Of a stretch of 64,000 bases of DNA, positions 55,294-64,000 are shown piece after piece; the first letter of the stretch is position 1; each line of letters opens with the position of its first letter. Made by a program: the position numbers and the translations under genes. The stretch is from a bacterium. Its GTDB lineage: Bacteria; Electryoneota; RPQS01. The stretch spans positions 1 to 64,000 of the forward strand of contig JADKHW010000008.1 in assembly GCA_016721565.1 (NCBI GenBank), given 5' to 3'. Below the pieces are notes generated by a model. That model did not search any database. It was given only the letters and a program-made list of their open reading frames with translations, and was not told the DNA's origin.

Positions 55294-56497
55294 AACTTCT
55301 CCTTCGTGTATCAGACTAAAGCAGTCAACTTTTGTAAATGCTCTCACGCACTAACTTGAGCCAACTGCGCATTTTCAAGCTGTTATCAATGTACCAAGCA
55401 TGCTTGGGAGTTGCAACCGTCTGTAGCAATGTTACAGTTCATCTGTGCAGAGCGTAATCATTGAAAAGTATCGAGAATGTTTAGCTTTATAATCAGACGC
55501 AAATCAGCATATTCTGAATTTCGTGAGGCATTCTCAAAAAAAGAATGCTTTCCATTCCTCCTTATCGCACGGTAAAATCACGATTGAGTTTGGGACTCCA
55601 GAATGTGACAAGTTCAGTCTGCTTTAGGAGTTAGACGATTACTGGCTTAATTTGGTACCGCTCTGTGCGTTTGTCACTTGACTTTTTGAGAGGCAATCGC
55701 GATATTTCTTGTGAAAGTTTTCACATTTAGATTTGAGAGTCAGATAGAGCGACTTATAAGATTCGGATCCATGCTTATCGACGTATCTGTCTCTGTTTGG
55801 CGCGGCTGAAAGCGATTCCGCGTATATAAGATTTTTCGTTTCAATCGGGCCCCGGGCCTGTTTCTCATAAGAAATCCCGCCGTGAACCAAGTATTCACGA
55901 CGGGATTTCTACCTTTTTCGCCTCTAGTGTTCGGATCTACGGCGAGTTATCTTTAGTCCATTGCTCTGCTGTGTGCGTTTGTCACTTGACTTTTGGGCTT
56001 TTCGTGACGATAATTGGACAGGCGGCAACGATTCACAGACAGCGATCTTGAATAGGCCGCAGACTTCGATTCGCACTCAAGCTTTGCACACGAGCCATTG
56101 ATGATTCACGCTCAATCAATGGCAACCGTGAGTCAAGCGTGATCTGTATACATTTCGCGTTCGCGAAGTTCATCGAAGAATCAAACAGAGGGTAGCTCTC
56201 AAACTCTTACTTGCCTTGCGGGTGCTTAGGCTGCATATGTCTTTGTTGACCTGTGTCTGACACGGCTAACCATGTCCAGACTTGCTTGACCTCGTGTTAC
56301 AAGCATGAACCGCGGTTAAACCACCGCCGCCGTTTCGAAGGATGCAGTTTTGTGCAGTTTAAGAATCGAATTCAGTAGATACGGTACGCATGCGTATCGA
56401 AACCCACGACCTGGAGGACAATCGTATAGATATCATCTCGGGAGAGGCACGCTGCTAAGGGATCGCCCTTAGCAACAACACAACTAATTGCATGAGA
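55294..56497. other. 1.2-kb stretch with no convincing gene; promoter of the kor operon at its left edge
   Basis: Open frames are short. The longest (55890-55639, minus, 83 codons) has no motif and I do not call it. The stretch holds a long hairpin at 55870-55910, a 23-base direct repeat (55664-55686 and 55972-55994) and a 9-bp inverted repeat GCCATTGAT / ATCAATGGC near 56092-56122. The kor operon promoter must lie in the first few hundred bases, but I cannot point to boxes with confidence. Confidence 0.4.
55870..55910. terminator. Long hairpin, probable orphan terminator
   Basis: Seventeen-base arms with one mismatch (AGAAATCCCGCCGTGAA at the left, its near-complement at 55894-55910) around CCAAGTA, followed on the plus strand by CCTTTTT. 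No gene on either side explains it. Confidence 0.55.
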
Positions 56498-56527
56498 AAG
56501 CGGGCTCAGGTTTACCTGAGCCCGCTT
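56498..56527 (-). terminator. Terminator of the secreted trypsin-like protease gene
   Basis: Perfect 13-bp arms AAGCGGGCTCAGG (56498-56510) and CCTGAGCCCGCTT (56515-56527), loop TTTA. 22 bases past the stop at 56550. Confidence 0.85.
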
Positions 56528-56549
56528 CACATTTTCTACGCAGCTAAGA

Positions 56550-59500
56550 CTATTCAGCCAAGTAGTTCTTGCCAGGAACCGGATTCTCAGTTGAGAGGCC
56601 TGGACCAAACATGTGGATGCCTTCCGCTTGTACAGTGGCCTTTTTGTTGGGAATTGCGAGTTCAACGTTTTCTGATACAATACCGGAGTAGAAGTCAATA
56701 GGTTCTATCGGGAAGGCCGTGAGCTTCAATTCGGCCATCGCTGCTTCAAAGACCTCTTGAACCGGACGCTCGCCCAATCCAGCGGCGAGCAGAACTGGTA
56801 CCAAATAATCAGGAACTGCGCTTACACCGTAGTAAATCTGGTTCGACAACGCTTCATACTCAGTAAACGTCGTTGTAACCGAAGAACTGTGCAGGTTAGC
56901 AGGCGCGTAAACATCGTTTGGATTCGCTGAGCGATAGATAATGTAGTATGCAGCGTCCACGTCCTCCCACCACAACTGCACCGTTCCACTGACTTCCTTG
57001 ATGACAAGTGAGTCGATCGGATTGATTGTCTTGGGATCGACATGAATTGTGTAGGGGCCGCTATTAGAAGTGAATCCACTGACCTGAATGTAGTAGGTTA
57101 CACCAGCCTGGGCAGTGAATTCCACATTGCTCAACAACGTGCTTACGCCTCCGCAATTTGCATCGTCATCACAAACTACCATGACATCACCCGGACAAGC
57201 ACCACCACGACGAACCTTTAGGCCCGTGTCGTAGCCAGATCCGCAAAGTGAAACGATAACGCCCTGTGTCGCACCCAATGTCATCGTGTAAACATCTTCA
57301 GCAGAACTTTCGCTAAAATAGCAGTCACCGTTGGGGTAGTTGTCGTTCGAGCAAGCCGTGTTTCCAAAGCCAACGTAGGGGATTGCGTTGATTGCCGCGC
57401 CTGGGCACTGGTCATTGGGTGAAACGTAGCCACCGACCGATGTAATCGCCAAGTCGTACTGGCCATATGCACCGGACCAATAACCGCGGACAAGAATGTA
57501 GTAGTCCATGTTTGCGAGGGCGCCAAAGGTCACTGTACTTTGCAAATCACAAGCATCATCGTTACACGCAACGAGAGTATTTCCCGGGCATGCGCCGCCT
57601 GACATGACTTGCAAGCGAGTATCATACGACGGGTTTGCTGAGCAGGTGCTAACTTGCACTGTTTGGCACGAAGGTACGTTTAGATGATAGACCACGTCAC
57701 GCGAGTCTTCAAATCCACAGCCCGAGTAAGGATAATCTGCAATCGCGCAAGTCGTGTTGCCGGAGTGGTTAAAGGGTAAGGCATTTACATTGATCGCGCC
57801 TGAACAATTGTCGTTGCCCGGGGAGCCAATATGTCCATTGCCGGTTACGTTCAGAGTGTAACGACCATTGCGTGAGCTGAACCCAGCAACCACAACGTAG
57901 TATGTGACTCCTGCCGTCGCATCAAACGTAATTTGACTCTGTAATCCGCAGAAATCGTCGTTGCAGCCAACTTCGGTCGTGCCGGGGCAAGAGCCGTCGG
58001 TACGTACTGTCAATCGTGTGTCGTAGTTCGTCTGTCCACCACATGTTGACACAGCGATGCTTTGGCATTCTGCGACGTTTAGGGCATACACAACGTCGTT
58101 GGAAGATCCCATAAAGCAGAAAGAGTAATCATTTGCCGCAGAGCAAGTTGACCCGCTGTGCGTAAAGGGAAGCGTGTTGATCGGCAATGTATTCGAGCAG
58201 TTGTCGTTGGACGGCGCAGGATCAAGAGGAGTTTCGGTTATGTCAATCGTGTAAGCCCCGACAGCACCGTTAAATCCAAATACACGCACATAATAGACAC
58301 TGTTGGGAACGGCTGTAAAGACTGATTGACTTTGCAATCCAGAAGCTCCACAATCGTCGTCTGTGCAATCTACGGGATTGTCACCCGGACAATTTCCGCC
58401 CTGTCGAATCTCAAGGAATGTGTCATAACTCGAGCCGCAGAGACTAACATTTACTTGAGAACTGCACGCTGAGGTGCCAAAGTAGTACCAGACATCAGGC
58501 GTCGTTACCCATGCACAGGCACCACCGCTTGCGGTGGCGGAGCTGGTGTTCCCTGAACCATTAAAGGGTAGGGTGACAAATGTGCCCGGGCAATTGTCGT
58601 TTGCCACGGTGATAGTGTAACTTCCATCAAGCGTAGTTACACCTGTTCCGTTTGGGTCGAGCCAGTTGGAAAGACGCGTGGCATTCGTGCCACTACCTGT
58701 CCATGACAAGCTTAGCTTGCCAAAGTAGTCGTCAATGTTATTTGAGCACGTTGCCGTTCCACCGTGTAGTTGGCCGGTAATGCGGCTGTTCTGATCAAAC
58801 AAAGGGGAGCCCGAAGAGCCCGGCTCGGTTGTGCCGTCGTCCCACGCGAGGATGCGCCAATGCGAATTGGCAGGAGTTCCTGACCACGTTCCGTTAACCG
58901 GAGCATTGTTGTCGATCGTCCACTTCTTTACGTCTCCGCGCGGATGGTGGATGCAAACGGAGCTTGTTGAGGCGGCATCATTGCGATTCCAACCGTTATA
59001 GAAGACGTTGTAAGCCGCAGGCGGTTGCGCTGAAAGCTCTAAAAGTTCAAAATCCGAGTCTGCGTTATTCGCACGCAGTGTTGCGTTTGCAACAGTCTGC
59101 GCTGTTGAGCCATCGGCATTCGGCGCACACTGCGGACTTTGATAATTAAATACAAATACCCACGAGCCGCTGAAACCGCAGTGATTCGCTGTCAAGAAAT
59201 AGGCCGGCCAGTTTGGAACATTCGCGCGAATCATTGAGCCAGAGCAGATACGCGAGCCACCGGATGTAATCATGCATACCCCTTGCTTCTCATCCTGCCA
59301 TGCCGCAGCTTCCGGGCACAGAATGTTGTTGTTGCAAGCGCCGGAATCACCAAAGCTATCAAGCGGGTTTCGCTCGGGATAGCCAAAGACATTCTTGTAG
59401 GCATGGCAGACCGTATAGATAGAAAGCACGGACTGATTCATCGCTGTTGAGGGTTCATACAACTCAACTGTGAGTGCGTTGCCTTTGATATGACGAATAA

Positions 59501-59963
59501 CGTTCGTGCCGTCGACCCAATTGTTGAAACTAGTCAGTGCACCAAGCACGTCATCGCCGTTGTCATTGTACACAAATAGCTCCGCGCCTTTTGGCAGATA
59601 CCACTCGTCAAACAAAAGTGCCAAAGAGTAAGCGTCTTCTGACATGATACGCAATCTCCAGACGCGGCCACCGTCCGGCATGTTCGCCCAAGTTCCGCTA
59701 GTGTTCAGATTCAGATTGACCGGCAACTGCGCGGCAAATCGACTCTGTTCATCTTTAGGCAAATCAGCATCTTCCGCAAGCAAAGCCTGATTGTCCACGT
59801 GCGGCATAGTCACGATTGGAGCGGCAGGCAGGTTAGATGAGGCAGCGGATAACCCGCGCGCGGTACCGCCAGCTTCAATTTGCGCGTTTGCAATCGCAAT
59901 ACAGCAAAGACACATCAACATCGCAAGCATAGATTTCACAGTCGTCTCCCGAGGTTTGTTCAT
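56550..59963 (-). CDS. Secreted trypsin-like (S1, lysyl-endopeptidase-like) protease with four Cys-rich repeats
   Basis: 1137 residues from the ATG at 59963; the upstream frame to 60035 lacks a proper leader. Signal peptide near residues 10-27 (MLAMLMCLCCIAIANAQ). Propeptide-like region to about 200. Protease domain with active His in FLTANHCG (H261), Asp in NNADSDFELLEL (about 302-304) and Ser in EPGSSGSPLFD (S384), many Cys for disulfides. Then four repeats of about 125 residues (about 455-576, 585-707, 717-842, 850-976), each starting N-D-N/Q-C and containing S-Y-D-T, G-x-C-P-G and C-x-D-D, and resembling pre-peptidase C-terminal domains. An Fn3-like segment follows (985-1050). No type IX sorting tail seen. 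Probably extracellular or surface-bound. Confidence 0.88.
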   Translation of the reverse strand: MNKPRETTVKSMLAMLMCLCCIAIANAQIEAGGTARGLSAASSNLPAAPIVTMPHVDNQALLAEDADLPKDEQSRFAAQLPVNLNLNTSGTWANMPDGGRVWRLRIMSEDAYSLALLFDEWYLPKGAELFVYNDNGDDVLGALTSFNNWVDGTNVIRHIKGNALTVELYEPSTAMNQSVLSIYTVCHAYKNVFGYPERNPLDSFGDSGACNNNILCPEAAAWQDEKQGVCMITSGGSRICSGSMIRANVPNWPAYFLTANHCGFSGSWVFVFNYQSPQCAPNADGSTAQTVANATLRANNADSDFELLELSAQPPAAYNVFYNGWNRNDAASTSSVCIHHPRGDVKKWTIDNNAPVNGTWSGTPANSHWRILAWDDGTTEPGSSGSPLFDQNSRITGQLHGGTATCSNNIDDYFGKLSLSWTGSGTNATRLSNWLDPNGTGVTTLDGSYTITVANDNCPGTFVTLPFNGSGNTSSATASGGACAWVTTPDVWYYFGTSACSSQVNVSLCGSSYDTFLEIRQGGNCPGDNPVDCTDDDCGASGLQSQSVFTAVPNSVYYVRVFGFNGAVGAYTIDITETPLDPAPSNDNCSNTLPINTLPFTHSGSTCSAANDYSFCFMGSSNDVVYALNVAECQSIAVSTCGGQTNYDTRLTVRTDGSCPGTTEVGCNDDFCGLQSQITFDATAGVTYYVVVAGFSSRNGRYTLNVTGNGHIGSPGNDNCSGAINVNALPFNHSGNTTCAIADYPYSGCGFEDSRDVVYHLNVPSCQTVQVSTCSANPSYDTRLQVMSGGACPGNTLVACNDDACDLQSTVTFGALANMDYYILVRGYWSGAYGQYDLAITSVGGYVSPNDQCPGAAINAIPYVGFGNTACSNDNYPNGDCYFSESSAEDVYTMTLGATQGVIVSLCGSGYDTGLKVRRGGACPGDVMVVCDDDANCGGVSTLLSNVEFTAQAGVTYYIQVSGFTSNSGPYTIHVDPKTINPIDSLVIKEVSGTVQLWWEDVDAAYYIIYRSANPNDVYAPANLHSSSVTTTFTEYEALSNQIYYGVSAVPDYLVPVLLAAGLGERPVQEVFEAAMAELKLTAFPIEPIDFYSGIVSENVELAIPNKKATVQAEGIHMFGPGLSTENPVPGKNYLAE

Positions 59964-60063
59964 AAGACATAACTTCCACCAGATAATGTAATATGATGAA
60001 ATTTGTCTATATTTACAATTTTTTTGGTATCTCATTTGTTTGGTAATTCAACTTCAGTAAAAA

Positions 60064-60094
60064 CAATACAGGCAGCCCTTGGCTGCCTGTATTG
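60064..60094 (-). terminator. Terminator of the sppA/ompA unit
   Basis: Perfect 14-bp arms CAATACAGGCAGCC (60064-60077) and GGCTGCCTGTATTG (60081-60094), three-base loop, followed on the minus strand by TTTTT. 31 bases past the stop of the gene at 60126. Confidence 0.93.
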
Positions 60095-60125
60095 TGACCT
60101 ATCGTTTTCGCATTCAAAGCATTCG

Positions 60126-62636
60126 CTACTTGTCATCCACCATGTCTTCAGGAGGAAGCATATATAGTGGGATGGCTCGGTTCTGAGCGTAAAGTTCGAG
60201 AACGCGGAGAGCATAGTCGGGCTCAACTTCATTCATAGCGGCTTGCTTACTTATTAAACCAAGCCGCGCGCCTAACACGGACATCATCGAAGCTTGGCCA
60301 AACAGCCTCTCGAAGTTAATCAGTTCTTGCTTCGGGTACTCCACGACTTTGATTTTCGTTTTCTTGGGAATGCCTGCGCTTTGCTTAGCATAGGAGATTG
60401 AGGCATCAAGCCCGCCAATCTCATCGGCAAGCTTGCGGTCAATTGCAGCCTGCCCCGCCCACACACGGCCTTGTGCGATCTTTTCGACATCTTCACGACG
60501 AAGCTCGCGATCTTCAGCCACACGACCAACGAAATCATCGTAGTGCCCGCGAATCATCTTTTCAACGCGCGCGCGCTCCTCATCGGTAACATTGCGGTCG
60601 GGTACTTCGGCATTCAAGATCGGGAGAATAATGCCCGAACCTAAGTCAGCATGACGACCTACCTGAACTTTGTCGAAGGTTAATCCAGTTTTTTCGGTCA
60701 ATCCGTCATTCCACACCCAACCCGCAATTACGCCGATTGATCCGGTTATCGAAAACGGAGAGGTAAACACGCGGTCGCCAGGTGAACTTATCCAATACCC
60801 GCCTGATGCGGCCAATCGACCTTGCGAGACGACCATCGGCTTCTCTTTGGCAACTTCACGCATGCCATCCGCCACCCAATCTGAAGCCATGCCATCGCCA
60901 CCGGGCGAATCGACGCGGAGAACCACCGCTTCAACACCATCGTCTTCAGCAAGTTTCTTCAGTAGCTTTGAAGTGTAACGCGCTCTTATTCCTGTATCCA
61001 TTGCACACTCGCCCAATGCGTACACAACTGCAACGGTTGGATACTCGCCCCAATTGGGATCGCTCTGGCGTTCGTCGACGAGGTCGTGTCTTTCGATGAA
61101 CTTGGACTTCTCGCCTTTGGCAAACTCGATCAACGTCTCCGCGTCATCCCAGCGGCCCAATGTATCGACAAAACCGAATCGCTCTGCTTCGTGTGCAGTG
61201 ACCAAGCCAAGCGAATCCAACGCAAGATCGATAGAGTCCGAGCTTATACCCATGCTCTCAGAGACAGCGCGTTTCCATTCGGCTTGAAACTCGTCGAGCA
61301 AAGCTTGGCGCTGCTCACGGTCTTTTTCGGACATGTCCTTGCGTGCGTAGGATTCAAATGCAGATTTGTACTCGAAGTAGCGCCATTCTTCGACGCCCAG
61401 ACCGAGTTTTTCAAACATGCCTTTGTGATAGGTGCGGCCCATAACCCAACCGAACATGTCAATATCGCCGAGCGGATCCATCCACACGTAGTCGGCTTGC
61501 GTCATTAGATAGGTTTGAACCATTCCGGGACGATCTACATACATGTAGATCTTCTTTCCTGAGGCCCGATAGTCTTTGAGCTTCTCGGCCAATTCCCATG
61601 CTAACTCAATGTTAGACGAGAAGCCCGACATGTTGAATGCTATTCCGCCAATTGAGGGGTCAGCTTTTGCTTCCTCAATCAACTGCGTCATCTCAAAGAG
61701 CGAATGGCGATCCGACTCTAGCCACTTGGCTTTCTTGTAGGTTAAGCCGCCGCGCATTCCAAGTGCGAGGATGCGTTCGTTCTTCTCGATTAACTTCTTG
61801 GCGCGCATACTCGGTTCAACACGGCCCAAGCGAACCGCATAACTTGTGTATTGGCGCTCGGAGTCTTTGTCATAATGTGGTGCGACATGCAAACTCGTGG
61901 CATCAAATGTAAAACCAATTCCAAGTGTGAACCACGGTGCCGGTTCGACAGGCTGAATCTTGGATATCTTGCCTGCAATGCGAATCCCGTCAAGCGGCAT
62001 GATCTCAAGTCCCGCGCCCCACTGCATCGTCGTGGCATTGTCTTTGTCATTTGCAGCCACATCGCCAAACAATGTCACGCGATGCGAGCCTTTGAACGGG
62101 CGCAAACCCAAGTCCGCTTGCCCTTGTGTGCGGCCATTGCGCAAGCCCATCGTTCCTGTACATCCGACGGAAAGACACTTGTAGGGACGCGAGATATTGC
62201 CGACCGTCACATACTGTTGATGAACGTCGCCCGCACCAAGACCTTTGGACCAACCATAGGACACGCCCCAATTATCGGCACGCGAGCCGCCTGCGAGTGC
62301 GAGTTGGTAGTCGTCAATGTGCATGAAATCATCGCCGACCGGAACCAATGTGCGGTGCATTGATGCGCCGATACCCTGTCCGCCAATCAATACTCCCCAG
62401 TTATCTATCCGCTTGCGCGCCTCGTTACGATCATCCCATGTGAAGACCGCTTCATGCCGTGACATTGTGGCCCAACCTGCAGGATTCCAATACGAACCTA
62501 AAGCGCCCATGTAACTGCCAGGAGTGGAGACAGTTTGTAAAATCCCTTCACCATAATTTAGCAACATCGGCGGGCGGCTGGCAGCAAACGCAGATGCCGT
62601 GCAAAGCAGTACACTCAGAAATAGTAGTCGTTTCAT
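60126..62636 (-). CDS. sppA: Signal peptide peptidase SppA (S49) with N-terminal beta-rich envelope domain
   Basis: 836 residues. Signal peptide MKRLLFLSVLLCTASAFAA. Residues 20-275 are Gly/aromatic-rich with alternating pattern (GALGSYWNPAGWATMSRHEA, VSYGWSKGLGAGDVHQQYVT, FTLGIGFTFDATSLHVAPHY), like an outer-membrane beta-barrel of the PorV/UPF0164 sort. Residues 280-800 are the two S49 halves, with the general-base Lys in FEYKSAFESYARKDMS (K424) and the nucleophile Ser in GRLAASGGYWISSP (S611). E. coli SppA is about 620 residues and lacks the barrel-like part. It likely digests leftover signal peptides or membrane proteins. One base separates it from the upstream OmpA-like gene. Confidence 0.9.
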   Translation of the reverse strand: MKRLLFLSVLLCTASAFAASRPPMLLNYGEGILQTVSTPGSYMGALGSYWNPAGWATMSRHEAVFTWDDRNEARKRIDNWGVLIGGQGIGASMHRTLVPVGDDFMHIDDYQLALAGGSRADNWGVSYGWSKGLGAGDVHQQYVTVGNISRPYKCLSVGCTGTMGLRNGRTQGQADLGLRPFKGSHRVTLFGDVAANDKDNATTMQWGAGLEIMPLDGIRIAGKISKIQPVEPAPWFTLGIGFTFDATSLHVAPHYDKDSERQYTSYAVRLGRVEPSMRAKKLIEKNERILALGMRGGLTYKKAKWLESDRHSLFEMTQLIEEAKADPSIGGIAFNMSGFSSNIELAWELAEKLKDYRASGKKIYMYVDRPGMVQTYLMTQADYVWMDPLGDIDMFGWVMGRTYHKGMFEKLGLGVEEWRYFEYKSAFESYARKDMSEKDREQRQALLDEFQAEWKRAVSESMGISSDSIDLALDSLGLVTAHEAERFGFVDTLGRWDDAETLIEFAKGEKSKFIERHDLVDERQSDPNWGEYPTVAVVYALGECAMDTGIRARYTSKLLKKLAEDDGVEAVVLRVDSPGGDGMASDWVADGMREVAKEKPMVVSQGRLAASGGYWISSPGDRVFTSPFSITGSIGVIAGWVWNDGLTEKTGLTFDKVQVGRHADLGSGIILPILNAEVPDRNVTDEERARVEKMIRGHYDDFVGRVAEDRELRREDVEKIAQGRVWAGQAAIDRKLADEIGGLDASISYAKQSAGIPKKTKIKVVEYPKQELINFERLFGQASMMSVLGARLGLISKQAAMNEVEPDYALRVLELYAQNRAIPLYMLPPEDMVDDK

Positions 62637-62637
62637 C

Positions 62638-64000
62638 TTATTGAATTGTGAGTACGAGATCGATTCTTCGATTCAGAGCACGGCCTCGAACAGTCTCATT
62701 TGAAGCAATTGGCGAACTCTCACCCTTGCCGACCGTCTCTATCTTGGCTTTTGATTTTATTTCACCTTCAAGCGCTTGACCGACTGCCGCAGCACGTTTC
62801 TCAGAGAGTTCCTGATTGGACTCTTCCGATCCTTCTCCGTCCGTGTGGCCTTCAACGACCACTTTAACGTCCGGGAAAACTCCAATAGCCTCGGCGGCCT
62901 TCTTTAGGATAGACTTGTCAACCTTCTCTAATGTTGCTTGCCCGCTTGCGAATTTTAGGCCGTATAAATGGATGACGATGTTGCCTTCCATTGTTTGATA
63001 AACTACCGCATCACCGGGATCAAAAGCCGTTTGGGCCAATTGCGCTCGTTGAGCGGTTAGCTCATTCCGGCGCAGTCGATTTACCGCCATGTCCCGCTCA
63101 GCTTGGATATCGAGCACGCGCTGCTCGTATTCCGTCATACGATTTTGTTGATCGGCAAGACTTGTTTGCATATCGGTCAAGGCTCGCTCCATACTTTCGT
63201 GCGAGACTTTCACAACTTTCTCAAGCGAATCCTGCACAAAGACTTCGCGGTCCAAGCGTTTCTCGAATAGTGCCTTCATCTGATTGACAGCTCCTTCCCC
63301 ACCCTGCTCGAAGGACAGCGTGTCACCCCATTCCATTGCCATGCGTTGCAGGAGATCGTCATAGGGCAGGAGCATACTCTCTTCCGGCATGCGCGTCGAC
63401 TTAGCCTTATTGACGAATTCGGCTTGTCCTTTTGCATGCATTGCAACTCGCGACGCTTCTTCAGCTGAAACTTTGCATTCGTCGAAGTTCTCCTGCGCAA
63501 GCTGGGCTTCGGCGCGGGACATTGCTTGCCTTGATCGAGCCATCAAAGTTGGGAAAAGCATGTCGGCACCGGACTTTTCGGCGGCGCTAATGTCACTCTT
63601 CGTTTTGGCTAAGAAACCGTCGCGGAGCGCCTCGCGGCGGGCAGCGTAGTATTGTTGAGCAAGTGGCTCTTGCAAACCTGGGAGTTCCGATTCTTCACCG
63701 TTCTCAAATTTACTTGCCATATCTAAGAACCCGCGTTCAGCCTGCTGCCACGTTGGCAAATTATTTTGTCCGGCTCCAGCAACTTGCGCAACTTTGCGAG
63801 CCTCCAACACCGTTTGCATTTTCACGCGTGCTTGCTCCGCGTGTGTTAGCGCCGTTTCCAGTGACTCCAATGCGCTCTCAAGGTTTAGGCGCACGATATT
63901 GTCCGTGCCTGCCTTACCCATTTGATTCTTGGCTTCATGCATATTCTCCTCGGCCTTGGCGACGCGCCGCGGGGATAGTAAATGCACATCTGACGCTTTT
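62638..64000 (-). CDS. OmpA-family peptidoglycan-binding protein with long coiled coil (5' end outside window)
   Basis: At least 453 codons, open to the window edge without a convincing start; the GTG at 63987 is internal to a continuing frame (KASDVHLLSPRRVAKAE), so the signal sequence is outside. Residues 1-320 are helical, rich in Ala/Glu/Gln (KAEENMHEAKNQMGKA, SLADQQNRMTEYEQRVLDI), predicting a long coiled coil. The C-terminal OmpA domain reads IVIHLYGLKFASGQATLEKV, VVVEGHTDGEGSEESNQELS, EKRAAAVGQALE and VRGRALNRRIDLVL, with the Asp and Arg that hold diaminopimelate of the cell wall. It ties the envelope to peptidoglycan and is co-transcribed with sppA. Confidence 0.92.
   Translation of the reverse strand, partial: KASDVHLLSPRRVAKAEENMHEAKNQMGKAGTDNIVRLNLESALESLETALTHAEQARVKMQTVLEARKVAQVAGAGQNNLPTWQQAERGFLDMASKFENGEESELPGLQEPLAQQYYAARREALRDGFLAKTKSDISAAEKSGADMLFPTLMARSRQAMSRAEAQLAQENFDECKVSAEEASRVAMHAKGQAEFVNKAKSTRMPEESMLLPYDDLLQRMAMEWGDTLSFEQGGEGAVNQMKALFEKRLDREVFVQDSLEKVVKVSHESMERALTDMQTSLADQQNRMTEYEQRVLDIQAERDMAVNRLRRNELTAQRAQLAQTAFDPGDAVVYQTMEGNIVIHLYGLKFASGQATLEKVDKSILKKAAEAIGVFPDVKVVVEGHTDGEGSEESNQELSEKRAAAVGQALEGEIKSKAKIETVGKGESSPIASNETVRGRALNRRIDLVLTIQ

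Noticed and set aside
55639..55890. 83-codon minus-strand frame in the empty stretch
   Set aside because: No motif, no ribosome site, and it begins inside the hairpin; probably chance.
1..64000. CRISPR arrays or complete insertion sequences
   Set aside because: I saw no regularly spaced repeats and no intact transposase; the only mobility gene is the integrase remnant at 8848-9267.

Overview
The window looks like chromosome from an uncultured Gram-negative, facultatively anaerobic bacterium. Supporting features are outer-membrane/periplasmic proteins (OmpA-like, SppA), ferredoxin-linked central metabolism (2-oxoacid:ferredoxin oxidoreductases, NfnAB, a complex I without NuoEFG) and a membrane-bound nitrate reductase. 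Cys-rich secreted proteases with repeated domains and a DUF3098-like protein recall the FCB/candidate-phylum world, but I cannot place the organism from sequence alone.

Left part (1-15,000) is accessory DNA. From about 870 to 9,420 lies a gene graveyard: a hybrid PAS histidine kinase, an HDOD protein, a response regulator, a small Cys-rich protein and the C-terminal part of a tyrosine recombinase, all broken by stops or frameshifts. From about 9,585 to 14,670 are two small secreted coiled-coil proteins and a very large subtilisin-like protease that is now in at least seven reading-frame pieces.

Middle part (15,000-35,040) is a compact nitrate-respiration block. A minus-strand operon runs Rrf2 regulator - moaA - MOSC - dihaem cytochrome c - narG - narH - narJ - narI/Rieske fusion - cytochrome b6-type - cytochrome c - narK1 - narK2 - NO-damage repair protein RIC. 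Divergent plus-strand genes are mobA, moaC (frame-broken), a mogA remnant, moeA, a TauE/SafE permease and a second Rrf2 regulator. The block thus contains the enzyme, its quinol/cytochrome wiring, transport, much of its molybdenum cofactor pathway and NO protection.

The block ends at tRNA-Asp(GUC) and tRNA-Val(UAC), both minus strand (35,045-35,222). Three truncated copies of the tRNA-Asp 3' half, each followed by the same roughly 90-bp sequence, sit at 872, 9,381 and 14,996 in the same orientation. The simplest reading is repeated integration at the anticodon loop of tRNA-Asp: three stacked islands (graveyard, protease, nitrate respiration), with an integrase remnant still next to one junction.

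Right part (35,200-64,000) reads as core genome. One minus-strand run of about 19.6 kb (55,293 to 35,686) carries korDABC, nfnAB, nuoA-B-CD-H-I-J-K-L-M-N, a ferredoxin, pyruvate:ferredoxin oxidoreductase and a dihydroorotate-dehydrogenase-like protein: ferredoxin made by pyruvate and 2-oxoglutarate oxidation can feed the membrane complex and NADPH formation. Upstream are a 1.2-kb near-empty stretch, a secreted trypsin-like protease with four Cys-rich repeats, an SppA peptidase fused to a beta-rich envelope domain, and an OmpA-like protein cut by the window edge.

Several conserved genes (nuoJ, nifJ, moaC, the Cys-rich protein) carry single frameshifts, some in short homopolymers, so part of the gene breakage may be sequencing error. 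The graveyard, which also has many stop codons, is more likely truly decayed.
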